Positions 9,423 to 19,162 of a stretch of DNA of 64,000 nucleotides are shown in pieces (the first letter of the stretch is position 1; the number at the start of each line of letters is the position of its first letter). Origin of the DNA: Saccharomycopsis crataegensis (taxonomy: Eukaryota; Ascomycota; Saccharomycetes; Ascoideales; Saccharomycopsidaceae); contig NW_027043838.1 in NCBI RefSeq assembly GCF_037102585.1, forward strand, positions 248,001-312,000, given 5' to 3'. A model generated the notes under the pieces. It had not been told where the DNA came from. It made no database searches and saw nothing but the letters and a program-made list of their open reading frames with translations. A program made the translations under genes and the position numbers.

Positions 9423-11324
9423 TCAATCCACCTTAATTTCGGAATAGATTTTCTTAACAAAGAATAAACTGCAAATGAACCCAATACTACCACATAATAT
9501 AAAAACTAACCCACTAACCATGGCAGAATAACCCAAATATAGAACGACACTATTGAATCCATTCAATCTGTCTAATTTGATCAAGAACAAAGAATGGATG
9601 AAAATGTAAGCGGCACAAGACCCACTAACGATAAAACTGCGCCATTGCCATCTGTAGTTTTCAAAACACAAAGTGTAGTAAGTCATGAGGACGGTTATGA
9701 GAGCGCAAGTGATGGTCATGAGCAAAAAGCAGAAGAAAAGGAACCCAAACATATAGTAGATGCGGTTAAACCAAATCGATGAATAAATGAAATAGATTTC
9801 CACTGCCATGGATCCGAATGGGAAAATACCAGCAAAAGCAGAGATAACAGGAAGTTTGAGGTAGAATGGTTGTCCTGGAATTTGGCGGGGGATTTGATTG
9901 GTCTTGACTGGTTTACTAAGACCACGGTTGAATTTGACGGAGAAAAGAGAACCGAGCACTGAAAGTGGGATGGAAATGACAAACCAAATGACGACAATAG
10001 AAAACATTGTACCAATTGGAATGGCTCCAGAGGAGCCTGCAAAGATTAAAAAGAAGTTGAGACCGACAAAGGAAAGGAAAAGAGCACCAGGAACAAGAAG
10101 TGGGGTTAAAACCATATTGAGTTTCCAATTATCACCATCAAAGAATTTGTATAAGAAACCAGAAACAAATGAACCGACAAACCCAAAGAGAGCGTACAAG
10201 ATGAACATAACTGTTGATAATGCACCTCTGTTTGAAGGAGAAAGTAAACCAAGAAGTGCGAAAAGAATAGTAGTAAAAGTCATGAGGAACAACTGAGCAC
10301 CACTACCAGTGACCACAGACAATAACATACGACGTTTTGGAGCACGGAAAATGTCAGTATGCACTAATTTCCAACCACTTTCTTCTTGAATTTCATCATC
10401 GAGGTCAATTGTGTTATATTTGTAAATATCATTACGAAGAGTTTTGACCAAAATATGACCGATAACCATAGACAAACACAAAACAATTAAAGAAAAGTTG
10501 ATAAGAGAGAACCATTGAATCTTTGGATCGTAGACATGCAAATATTTGTCCCAACGGGTGGCCCAGACAGTATCCGAAGCTTCAAAAGTAACAGAGTAAG
10601 TGAAATCAACTTCCGTATCCTGACCGTTGTCAAAAAGTAAAGGACTGTATTTGTCAACATTTTCACAATACTCACTGTTACCATCTTCATTATCAGGAAC
10701 TTTACGGCTAAGAGAATAAGGTTCCACAGAGACACCAACAATTCTGAATTCATCCTCCTTTCTTTGATGGTACTCAATACGGATATCAAAATGATTAGCC
10801 ATGTAAGCCATGTTTTGTTCATCGATTAAACCGATAGGGAAACCGGAACCATAGAAATCGGAATGTGTCTTTTGATCTCTAACTAGTTTTGCAGCTGGCA
10901 AACCATCAATAATCCAATTATGGTAATAGCCTGATCTGATGAGTTTATTAAAAAATAAAGCATCTGATTGGGAATATGTTGAGGTACATAATTTAACACA
11001 ACTCTTATCTTCCAACATTTTTATTTCAAAAGGAGAGTTGTAAATTCTATCACCAAAAATAATTGATCCAAGAGACTCTGATTGTGCTTGAGGTTCACCA
11101 TTTTTAGGTTTACAAAAGTGAAGCTTTGGGAAATAGTAATCAAATGAATATACAAAAGTCTTTGTGTTTTTATCATTACCATTGGCAGAATGAATATTCG
11201 AAGGGGTTATATGGTTGACAAGTAGTTGAATATCATCATTGGCGTGATACGTTGTTGGTGCAACCCCAGGAAGATAGAATGCCTGAGCCGTCGATATAAG
11301 GCAAAGAAAATAAAGGAGCAACAT
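9423..11324 (-). CDS. EMP70: Nonaspanin (TM9 family) Emp70
   Basis: 633 residues. A signal peptide (1-15, ending TAQA) is followed directly by FYLPGVAP, the expected mature start of TM9SF proteins. A lumenal domain of about 255 residues includes 'GSIIFGDRIYNSPFEIKM' and 'HNWIIDGLPAA'. The first membrane span is near 272-294, the cytosolic loop carries 'EESGWKLVHTDIFRAPKRR', and eight more spans follow to the C-terminus. The tail ends KVD, fitting the KxD/E COPI-binding signal described for TM9 proteins, which supports Golgi/endosome residence. Role: endosomal sorting and copper/adhesion-related traffic in yeasts. Saccharomyces has paralogues (TMN2, TMN3); EMP70/TMN2 type is favoured by the N-terminus. 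The promoter is shared with the divergent GIS2-like gene. Confidence 0.92.
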   Translation of the reverse strand: MLLLYFLCLISTAQAFYLPGVAPTTYHANDDIQLLVNHITPSNIHSANGNDKNTKTFVYSFDYYFPKLHFCKPKNGEPQAQSESLGSIIFGDRIYNSPFEIKMLEDKSCVKLCTSTYSQSDALFFNKLIRSGYYHNWIIDGLPAAKLVRDQKTHSDFYGSGFPIGLIDEQNMAYMANHFDIRIEYHQRKEDEFRIVGVSVEPYSLSRKVPDNEDGNSEYCENVDKYSPLLFDNGQDTEVDFTYSVTFEASDTVWATRWDKYLHVYDPKIQWFSLINFSLIVLCLSMVIGHILVKTLRNDIYKYNTIDLDDEIQEESGWKLVHTDIFRAPKRRMLLSVVTGSGAQLFLMTFTTILFALLGLLSPSNRGALSTVMFILYALFGFVGSFVSGFLYKFFDGDNWKLNMVLTPLLVPGALFLSFVGLNFFLIFAGSSGAIPIGTMFSIVVIWFVISIPLSVLGSLFSVKFNRGLSKPVKTNQIPRQIPGQPFYLKLPVISAFAGIFPFGSMAVEIYFIYSSIWFNRIYYMFGFLFFCFLLMTITCALITVLMTYYTLCFENYRWQWRSFIVSGSCAAYIFIHSLFLIKLDRLNGFNSVVLYLGYSAMVSGLVFILCGSIGFICSLFFVKKIYSEIKVD

Positions 11325-12144
11325 CTCTTGACTATGTAGTCCCTATCACTTGTGTTTTCCAATGTTAAATATCAAAATCAAAATGCGCTTGGTTTGGGCA
11401 TTGATATTTTTTTTTGTGGAAAATCCATGATTTGGCTGAGACGCACTGCCAGTAGTGGCGTATAAACGCTCATAACTATATGGGGGTGTGTCACCCGCAA
11501 ATAGGAGTTTCTGACGTTTATTTATTATCCATTACTAAAATTCCCCTTTTATCTGGTCGCTTACAATTATCTGAATAGGGAAATTGCAAAAATACATAAC
11601 TACATAAAAAAGAAATAGCGTAAACAACGCTGTACCGTCAGGTCTTAGTTCCTTGATACTAATATGTAATACAGCACGTGGTATATCACGCTTGTTAATT
11701 GACACGTTTGTGTGTTCCAACCCGGAGGTACTGATAGATTATTATGTAATAAACTATATTTTTGTGACGTACTTGATCCACAGGGTAATGGCGGCAAGTA
11801 GTGAGTGCTATCACTGTTACCGAATAGCTACCGAATACTCGGTGATCTGTGCCAGCATGCAGATACCCTGCAGTACGATGATGTAAATGGCACACCGCAA
11901 CATTATTACTATAAGTCCAGCATGCACACCTTAGCCTTTCACGAATGTCAAATATGTATAAGAATGTCAAATTTTGTTATATGAGTATCCGATAAAAAGA
12001 TATTTGTTTTTTATTTCCTTACTGCTCTTTTTTTATTTATTTTTTTGAGGTTGTGAGGATTCCCTTTCTTGTTTGCTCAAACGGTAATTTCTTTTTTATC
12101 ATCGAGGTTGTCTATCATCTGAACCAAATATAAATTTCCTTCAT
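11325..12144. other. Divergent promoter region, EMP70 and GIS2-like gene
   Basis: 820 bp between two divergent starts. T-rich sequence (12000-12050) lies just upstream of the GIS2-like ATG and may direct its transcription. Short overlapping frames on both strands (60-91 codons) show no family likeness. No repeat or tRNA seen. Confidence 0.5.
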
Positions 12145-12903
12145 ATGGTACAGAATCCGACAACTCCAATACAAAGCTTGAGTCCAGTTGCTACTGAATA
12201 TGATGACAATCCTGCCAGTTATTTTGGCATTTCTGGGGTACAATCAATAGTAAATCCAGTATTTCCACAATCTCATATGATAAACATTTATCAGCAACCA
12301 ATGGCTCCTGATTGCCCACATATTGCTAAGTTGGACAATATTTCGAATATATTGAAAAGAACGTGTTACATTTGTGGAAACCTTGGCCATTTTGCTGATT
12401 CTTGCACTTCTTCCCAGAGACTTTGTTATAATTGCAAACAGCCAGGTCATAAATCAAGTGAATGTCCTAATCCCAAAAGCAAGAGTAATAAGCAATGTTA
12501 TTTGTGTCACAAGATTGGACATGTTCAAGCTGAATGCCCTGACAGGGAAAAAATTCTACAAAATCAATGTCAGCTAAACCAGGTACCAGAATATCAGAGA
12601 CAGCTGCAATTGAACGAGCAAATGATGAATCAGGCTCAAATGGTTTCTACAAACTTACAGAGTCATAGTCACCAAACATATAATTCATCTATAGATAACC
12701 TCATACCCAATGACTTCAATTATTGGGGGTATTACAATAGCATGTATTATCAGCCAGCTTTTCCACCAACAAATACAATTTGTTACCAGCCAGCTTTCCC
12801 TCAAACAAATCCAATATATTATCAACCCTCTCCGTATATTCATTTAGGGTATACACAACAACTGCTACCAGTGCATAGCTTCCAATCTTCATTTGACTCC
12901 TAA
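12145..12903 (+). CDS. CCHC zinc-knuckle protein, GIS2-like with a long Gln/Tyr-rich tail
   Basis: 252 residues. After about 70 residues without known domain come three CCHC knuckles: 'CYICGNLGHFADSC', 'CYNCKQPGHKSSEC' and 'CYLCHKIGHVQAEC'. Their order and spacing match the first three of the seven knuckles of Gis2/CNBP, a single-stranded nucleic-acid binding translation factor. The remaining 115 residues are Gln/Asn/Tyr-rich, with a near-tandem 'YYQPAFPPTN' repeat toward the end. Yeast Gis2 is 153 residues and almost all knuckles, so this is either a divergent paralogue or a lineage-specific RNA-binding protein. A retroelement Gag origin is possible for any CCHC protein, but three knuckles and the close Gis2 likeness argue against it. 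It is the last host gene before the mobile block. Confidence 0.7.
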   Translation: MVQNPTTPIQSLSPVATEYDDNPASYFGISGVQSIVNPVFPQSHMINIYQQPMAPDCPHIAKLDNISNILKRTCYICGNLGHFADSCTSSQRLCYNCKQPGHKSSECPNPKSKSNKQCYLCHKIGHVQAECPDREKILQNQCQLNQVPEYQRQLQLNEQMMNQAQMVSTNLQSHSHQTYNSSIDNLIPNDFNYWGYYNSMYYQPAFPPTNTICYQPAFPQTNPIYYQPSPYIHLGYTQQLLPVHSFQSSFDS

Positions 12904-13067
12904 TATCAGCAGTAGGGTTTTTTATGTTACCAAAATAATTTATTCCTTAATTTTCAGAAACTCCAAAAGTTGAATATGGTTCTTCCCATTGAGGATTTTT
13001 CATTCTTTTTTATTTTTCTTAATGAATCACTCATTATTGACAGAAATTAATTTCATCTTTAACCAAT

Positions 13068-13354
13068 ATGGTTGAAGTTAATGAGCAACTTGAAACTAGA
13101 ATAAAAGAGATTGATTCTTTCAGGTAAAGTGTTTGATTTCATTACTTCTGAATAATATTAACAATTTGTCATCCAGAAAGTCTTATTATTACGATTATAT
13201 TTTACTATGTTCCACTATTTCTATACTTCTTATGTTTTATTGCTTTTTGATGCTCTATATTTCAAAAAAAATATTAGTATTTTATTGTTTTTATTGCTTT
13301 GCCACTTTTGTTGTTTTTTTTTACTATTGCTATATGTTTATTTTCATCTCATAG
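13068..13354 (+). other. Doubtful spliced small membrane-protein gene
   Basis: ATG at 13068 opens an 18-codon frame (charged, helical) that ends in AG|GTAAAG. A 53 bp interval (13124-13176) contains TATTAAC and ends ATCCAG, and the next frame continues in phase to a stop at 13354. The product would be about 77 residues with two very hydrophobic Phe/Tyr/Leu-rich segments. The signals are plausible, but T-rich DNA gives such hydrophobic frames by chance and I know no homologue. Listed only so that it can be tested. Confidence 0.2.
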
Positions 13355-13967
13355 TCACTTTCTTGTTGTTTGTTCCGTTACTATATCTTTATATAAATGA
13401 CTCGTCATTCAAAATTAATTATGCGCTATTTTCTACTTATTTTCCTATATGTTTTAAATAAAATCTGCTTAGTTTTTAATAAATATTCTTTAAAACTCAC
13501 TAAACTATTTTTATATTTCCATAACTATCAAAGAGTTCAACGTGCTTAAAGATTGGGTCTCCAGTATGTTGACCATGATGAAATCTTTCGTCAGCACCGC
13601 CAGCGAACATCATTTAACCGAAATAGTCCAACAAATGACAGAAAAAAGGTGATATAAGGTAACATGAAGAATATGAATGAATGAATGAATTGTATATTAA
13701 CGAGTCACAGAGGTTCTAAATAACATGCAAGCCGGGCATTTCATGCCGGTCTTTCTAATAGATAAGTAAAATACTATAACTTTCTCACAACCTCACACTC
13801 CTTGCTTTAAGAATTAATCACATCACCGGTAAAAAACTCAACAGTCAAGATTATTAAGGAAAAAAGGTGCAATGTGAAAATATGAGATGAAGTCACTAGT
13901 GAATATATATACCGACGCGGCGGTAATTATGACACCTCATCTTACAAATTGAACTATTATTGGAAGC

Positions 13968-13972
13968 AAACA
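13968..13972. repeat. Left target-site duplication (AAACA) of the Ty3-like element
   Basis: AAACA here recurs at 37939-37943, directly outside the other LTR end. Five bp is the usual duplication length for Ty3/gypsy integrases. Confidence 0.9.
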
Positions 13973-14176
13973 TGTTGTAGTATGGTTTGAGCTATTGGTT
14001 ATAGGCAATGATACACGTGCTCATAACCATAAGCTCATAACCATTAGTATATAATTATAGTCGTCGATTATGAAAAGTTTTCAATATATATGATCTCTGG
14101 TTATTCAGAGAGTATTACTAAATCAATCCTAACCCGTGACTAACTACATCTAGTATAGTCGCATCGTAATATAACA
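13973..14176 (+). repeat. 5' LTR of Ty3-like element
   Basis: 204 bp, starts TGTTGTAG, ends ATATAACA. Contains a near-tandem 'CTCATAACCAT' pair inside. Nearly identical to the split 3' LTR. Confidence 0.95.
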
Positions 14177-14178
14177 AT

Positions 14179-14196
14179 TGGTAGCACCACTAGGTT
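14179..14196 (+). other. Primer-binding site of Ty3-like element
   Basis: TGGTAGCACCAC begins two bases after the LTR. TGGTAGC is complementary to the 3' end (GCTACCA) typical of initiator-Met tRNA, the primer used by Ty3 relatives. The primer species is inferred from these bases only. Confidence 0.7.
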
Positions 14197-14268
14197 TTTA
14201 GTTTTACAGACTCCACTGATTATAAACTTCTGTTGTCGTTTAATAGCATAGCTTGGTTATCCTAGTGT

Positions 14269-17200
14269 ATGACTGTATTTGGTTTAAGCCCTAGCTCAGA
14301 CGAAGAAGATAATTATTCAGGCGAAGAAAACGAGATGAGTATGCCGGGTGGACCGTTGGACGATTCTAATCGTCTGTTGCTCATGGAGCTCGTTGAAATG
14401 CTTCACGGTAAAGAGAAGGCCGGTCGCGTGTTAGACCCTATGGAGGTCAAGTTTAACGGAAAGCCGTTTAGTACAGGGATGCTTGCCCGCACTCCCATGG
14501 CATTGCATGACTTCTTCCAGTATGCAGAACACCAGATGCCACTTAATTGGAATGACAAGTATAAGATGAGTTTTATCGTGAGAAACGTGGCTCAAGATAC
14601 TTTTAGAAGTTTTTCTTCTTTCTCTGACTCCTTGCCGTCAGATATCTCTTATAGAGCCTTTAAGGCTCAAGTGCTTGCGCACTTTTCTAGAGTTGATATG
14701 GTTGACATTTTGGAAAGAACATTGTGGACAATTGCGCAAAAAGGAAAAGCGCTTCTGTCCCACGTTGCTGAGTTTCAAGCGAATGTTGTGTACATTCCAG
14801 ATTGGTCAGAACGTTCAAAAATTAATCGTTTTATCGATTCCTTGGACCCGCGTTTGCAGAAGCACATTGCAGATGCAGGACGCATTTATGAGAAATTAGA
14901 TGATGTGATTTCTCATGCACTTAGTATTAATGATCTTACTGAAAGAACCATCCATACTCTGACTATCCCTATGCCGTCTACGTTTTCGCCTATGGATAGA
15001 GGTGGTCCGATGCCTATGGAATTGGATGCTTTGCAATCAGTACCAAGTTCTCGGGGAAACTCATACCCTCGCAAGTCTAGTGGTAAGATTGCCGCCCTCT
15101 GCAAGAAATTTAATCTCACCCAGGAGGAGGTGAGGCTGTTGCTTATTCTTGGAAATTGTTTCCAGTGTAAAGGACACGGACATCAGAGCATGGACTGCCC
15201 TCGCCGTGGTGGTGGTGGGTCTGGTGCTCGTTTGGCTCACCTTATGGATTGCGTCCAAGAGGAGGACCATGCAGTTCCGTATGAGGATGTTGTTGCTTTC
15301 AAGGTTCCTGTTACTATGGGACCTGCTGGGTTTGTTACCAAAGCTCTTATTGACTCTGGGGCGAGTTACAGTTTTGTGAATCCGTCGATTTTGCCTAAGC
15401 TCGGTTATGATAGTGCCGATCTTACTAGGATTAGCCCAAGAACAATCAAGACTGCAACTAATCAGTATGATGCGGTAGACAGGTATGTGATTATCCCTGT
15501 TACATTTAACCATACTGTTGTGAAGATCCGTTGTTATGTGCACCCGATTGTTTCACCTACTGTTATTGTGGGGCTTCCATTCATTAGAGAATATGCCCAT
15601 CTTATTGATTTTGCTAATCTTACTGTGGGAGATGTGGGGGTGGACGATTTGGATGAGAAATCTATTGAAAGTATTAGTGCTATGGCTGCTCTTAGCCTGG
15701 ATCCTGTTGAGATAGACGATCCTAGATTAGAGAAATTGTTGTTTGATTATGCGGATATTTTTGCGGAGAAGCTTGGGATTAATCAAGTTGTTGAGTCTCG
15801 GGGGGCAGATAATATCAGGCTTGAACCGATGTCGGAAGAAGTTCCAACGACCCCGTATATTCCGAAGGTTAAGATTGCTCTTTTGCATGAGGTTAGAAAT
15901 CATATTAGGCGTATGGTTGATTCTAAACTTATTCAACCCTCTAACTCGCCTTATTCTTCACCTTTTCTAGTTGTCAAGAAGAAGACTGGGGAGATTCGTT
16001 TGGTTATTGATTTTCGTCAAATCAACCTTTTATTGAAAAGGTTTAATCAGAACCTTCCCAGTTACGATGAATTGATCCAGATCTTTCTGGCCAATAAGGT
16101 GTTCTCAACCGTGGATTTAACGGAAGGCTTTCATCAACTTACCCTCGATGAGAATTCTAGTAGATTCACGGCTTTTGAGTTTGAAGGGCTCAAGTACGAG
16201 TACTTGAGATTACCCTTCGGACTCACATCAGCCCCTTCACACCTACAATCATACTTAGCCAAGAAAATATCACACCTTTCAACTGCCCGTAATTATGTTG
16301 ATGATGTTCTCTTGGCGTCGCCAAACAGGGAAGAGCATTTGGGTTTGCTCAAGCAGTTTTTTGATGTGTGTCGGGAGAACAAGTTGTTTTTGAAAAGGCT
16401 GAAATGCAGTTTTATGAGCTCTAAGGTTCGCTTTCTTGGTTGGGAAATTGGTCCGGATGGAGTTGAAATCCCTGATGATACTAGGGAAGTAATTCGGAAA
16501 TTGAAGACCCCTGTGAATGCCAAGGAGTTGCAGAAAACTCTTGGATTCACGAATTATTTCCGTCATTTCGTTGCCAGCTATTCGGACTTAGTGGTTGAAC
16601 TTTACCAATTTGTCTCCAAAAATCTCGAATGGGATATGGAGACAGTTTCCAAAAGGTTCGCTTCTTTGAAGCAAGCCTTGTTGGAAACCAAGGTACTAAG
16701 TGTTCCACTTTCGACTGATCCCGCTACTGTATTTGTAATTGAGTCTGATGCTTCAGGAATTGCAATTGGGGGGGTATTGAAACAGTTAATCCCTGGGTCC
16801 GATGAGCTGCAAATTGTTGGTTATTACCTGCGGAGCCTTTCAATCCACGAAAAGAATTATCCAATTAGAGATAAAGAACTTTTAGCCGTTGTCTACTTAT
16901 TAGACAAGACGGCCCATTTGATATTTGGTCATAGAATTGTGGTAAAGACTGATCACCAATCCTTGTCTGTGTTGCTTAAAGGAAATAAGGAAGCTGAAAA
17001 TGACAGGGTTAAAAGATGGATTACTAAACTCGCTGAGTTTGATATTGTGTTAGAATATGTCAAGGGTACAACAAATGAGTTAGCTGATTACCTCTCTCGT
17101 TATGTGGGGGCTTTGGAATCGGTAATCCCTGCAGTTAATTTAACTGAAGCAGAAATCAAGGCTTCGATTGAATCGGATGAGTATTTTGCGGAGATTAGTA

Positions 17201-18738
17201 ACAGTTTAAGGTTAATTGAGGACAAGGATAATAAAGCAAGTGATAATGCCAGCGATGTCGCAGAAACGAGAATTGATGAAGAAGATGTTAATGGTGATAG
17301 ACTCGATGTGAGTCAGGGTATTTTGAAGAATTTTAAATTGATTGATGGTAAATTGTTTGGACGTACCAATCAATCTCCGTGGCGCCGGGTTGTTGGGGCG
17401 CTGCGGGCCCGTAGGTTAATTGAGTATGAGCATGGCAGAATGCATGCCGGGATAACTCAATTATACCTCGGGCTATCTTCTAAGTTTTATATGCGAAATC
17501 TTATGAAGATTGTCACTGCAGTAGTTGGTGGATGTGATACTTGTTTGAGAACAAAAATACGCCAACACCATTCCCATCCTATTATGGCTGTTGATCCTCC
17601 AGGATTCACTTTCCAAAGAATTCTGATTGATATGATTACTGGATTGCCGGAATGTGGAGGATGTGATGCTATCCTTACCGTTGTTGATGATTTTTCGAAA
17701 TTTTCTATTTTTATTGGATGCAACAAACAGATTGATACAATGGGAGTTGCTAAGGTGTTGTTCCATAATGTATTTGTGTATTATGGTATTCCGTGTTTTA
17801 TTCGCTCTGATCGTGATATTCGTTGGGCTAATAGCATTGCCAAGGATATTTCGAAGATTATGGGATTTAAGTATCATCTCACGGCTGCTAACAACCCTCG
17901 TGGAAATGGTGTGGCAGAAGCCGCTAACAAGAAGGTAGTACAGCTCCTTCGTACTTTTGTTTCTGAAAATAAAGGTGATTGGTTGAGTTATTTGGCTGTG
18001 GCTCAGACTGCTATCAATTCATCTATTCACTCGGCTACCGGTATTTCGCCTTTCCAAGCGGTTTTTGGTCGCCAACCGTTGCTTCAATTGTCTGAACCTC
18101 AAGTTGTTGATATTGCTCATCACCTGATTAGTGAGTGGGGGAAGAGATTGAGGGCAATTCATTGGGCCGTTTCAGAACAATTATCCCTGTATCAGCACCG
18201 GATGAATATAAGTGCCAATGCAGGAGCAAGCTTTGATGATTATACAGTTGGTCAGTACGTGCTTGTGCATCGCGAAGCGTACACGAATAGTACTCGATAC
18301 AAAAAAGTGACTGATGTGTATTTTGGTCCTTTTAAAGTAGTCAAGGTTATTAACAAGAATAGTTTTGAAATTGATTTACCGATATTAAACCTTAAATCAA
18401 GGGTGATTAATGCGAGGTTTTTACGTCCTTATTCGGTGCCTGAAGCTGCTTTTATTGATCTTCCCCGGACTGTTAATGAATTTAAAGCTAGAGCTTCTGA
18501 GGTTAATGGTATTTTAGGATATGATCCTGACACTAGGTCTTTTGATGTTACCTTTCGGATGGCTCGTCCTGGTCATTGCTTTACGGTCCCGGTTGATGTT
18601 TTTGTGGATAGTGTTCCACTGGGTTTACAGAAGAACCTCTATGAGTCCATTAAGGACTTCTATGGTTCTTCTAGTATTCCTATCTGTAGAAAACCGTTGT
18701 TGGGTCGTTCCTTTCAAAGTTTGAATAGAAGATCTTGA
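14269..18738 (+). CDS. Gag-Pol of Ty3/gypsy-like element (single frame)
   Basis: 1489 codons in one frame; Gag and Pol are not separated. In order: Gag capsid region (about 1-250), CCHC knuckle 'CFQCKGHGHQSMDC', aspartic protease 'ALIDSGASYSFV', reverse transcriptase with 'YVDDVLLA', RNase H with 'KTDHQSLSVLL', integrase with an HHCC zinc finger (ending 'CDTCLRTK') and a D,D,E core, then a GPF module ('YFGPFKVVKV'). There is no clear chromodomain. The Protease-RT-RH-IN order is diagnostic of Ty3/gypsy (Metaviridae). The frame looks whole. The CTG in 'GYYxRSL' of the RNase H occupies a position that is normally Ser in relatives, consistent with CUG=Ser decoding. Confidence 0.95.
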   Translation: MTVFGLSPSSDEEDNYSGEENEMSMPGGPLDDSNRLLLMELVEMLHGKEKAGRVLDPMEVKFNGKPFSTGMLARTPMALHDFFQYAEHQMPLNWNDKYKMSFIVRNVAQDTFRSFSSFSDSLPSDISYRAFKAQVLAHFSRVDMVDILERTLWTIAQKGKALLSHVAEFQANVVYIPDWSERSKINRFIDSLDPRLQKHIADAGRIYEKLDDVISHALSINDLTERTIHTLTIPMPSTFSPMDRGGPMPMELDALQSVPSSRGNSYPRKSSGKIAALCKKFNLTQEEVRLLLILGNCFQCKGHGHQSMDCPRRGGGGSGARLAHLMDCVQEEDHAVPYEDVVAFKVPVTMGPAGFVTKALIDSGASYSFVNPSILPKLGYDSADLTRISPRTIKTATNQYDAVDRYVIIPVTFNHTVVKIRCYVHPIVSPTVIVGLPFIREYAHLIDFANLTVGDVGVDDLDEKSIESISAMAALSLDPVEIDDPRLEKLLFDYADIFAEKLGINQVVESRGADNIRLEPMSEEVPTTPYIPKVKIALLHEVRNHIRRMVDSKLIQPSNSPYSSPFLVVKKKTGEIRLVIDFRQINLLLKRFNQNLPSYDELIQIFLANKVFSTVDLTEGFHQLTLDENSSRFTAFEFEGLKYEYLRLPFGLTSAPSHLQSYLAKKISHLSTARNYVDDVLLASPNREEHLGLLKQFFDVCRENKLFLKRLKCSFMSSKVRFLGWEIGPDGVEIPDDTREVIRKLKTPVNAKELQKTLGFTNYFRHFVASYSDLVVELYQFVSKNLEWDMETVSKRFASLKQALLETKVLSVPLSTDPATVFVIESDASGIAIGGVLKQLIPGSDELQIVGYYLRSLSIHEKNYPIRDKELLAVVYLLDKTAHLIFGHRIVVKTDHQSLSVLLKGNKEAENDRVKRWITKLAEFDIVLEYVKGTTNELADYLSRYVGALESVIPAVNLTEAEIKASIESDEYFAEISNSLRLIEDKDNKASDNASDVAETRIDEEDVNGDRLDVSQGILKNFKLIDGKLFGRTNQSPWRRVVGALRARRLIEYEHGRMHAGITQLYLGLSSKFYMRNLMKIVTAVVGGCDTCLRTKIRQHHSHPIMAVDPPGFTFQRILIDMITGLPECGGCDAILTVVDDFSKFSIFIGCNKQIDTMGVAKVLFHNVFVYYGIPCFIRSDRDIRWANSIAKDISKIMGFKYHLTAANNPRGNGVAEAANKKVVQLLRTFVSENKGDWLSYLAVAQTAINSSIHSATGISPFQAVFGRQPLLQLSEPQVVDIAHHLISEWGKRLRAIHWAVSEQLSLYQHRMNISANAGASFDDYTVGQYVLVHREAYTNSTRYKKVTDVYFGPFKVVKVINKNSFEIDLPILNLKSRVINARFLRPYSVPEAAFIDLPRTVNEFKARASEVNGILGYDPDTRSFDVTFRMARPGHCFTVPVDVFVDSVPLGLQKNLYESIKDFYGSSSIPICRKPLLGRSFQSLNRRS

Positions 18739-18748
18739 CGGGGGGAAT
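18739..18748 (+). other. Polypurine tract of Ty3-like element
   Basis: CGGGGGGAAT directly between the gag-pol stop and the 3' LTR, the expected place for plus-strand priming. Confidence 0.8.
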
Positions 18749-18907
18749 TGTTGTAGTATGGTTTGAGCTATTGGTTATAGGCAATGATACACGTGCTCAT
18801 AACCATAAGCTCATAACCATTAGTATATAATTATAGTCGTCGATTATGAAAAGTTTTCAATATATATGATCTCTGGTTCTTCAGAGAGTATTACTAAATC
18901 AATCCTA
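18749..18907 (+). repeat. 3' LTR, left part (159 bp)
   Basis: Matches the first 159 bp of the 5' LTR with one difference, then stops at the T18 run that is the poly(A) end of the inserted LINE. Confidence 0.95.
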
Positions 18908-19162
18908 TTTTTTTTTTTTTTTTTTAAAGACAAAATTCAATATATTAATTAATTATATAACTATATATCTCGTAAACTACTTAATGTAGTTTGAAAATTA
19001 AAGTGTTAAGGGAAAACCATTAATGGTGAAAAACCCTATTATTGAGAAAAAATGTTTTTATGCGTTTTTAAGGTTTTTAATTGTTGTTTTTTTTTTTGAT
19101 TTTATTTTTTTTTTTTTTGATTTTATTTTCTTGTTTTTCCCCACCTATTTTTTCTTCTCCGC

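Larger units (their letters stand above)
12904..13972. other. Intergenic left flank of the mobile block
   Basis: 1.07 kb, very T-rich between 13180 and 13500. It contains a doubtful spliced mini-gene (13068-13354) and a tetranucleotide stretch (GAAT)n at about 13674-13690. It ends at the AAACA target duplication of the Ty3-like element. In the pre-insertion chromosome this flank joined directly to the tRNA-Pro region. Confidence 0.5.

Noticed and set aside
9594-10296. Plus-strand frames opposite EMP70
   Set aside because: Shadows of the minus-strand coding frame.
13540-13650. Open stretch reading KEFNVLKDWV... as a second exon of the 13068 frame
   Set aside because: No acceptor gives the right phase with the exon ending at 13123, and no TACTAAC lies before it.
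18749-18907. Solo LTR
   Set aside because: The missing 42 bp are found beyond the LINE array with the target duplication, so it is the split 3' LTR of the same element.
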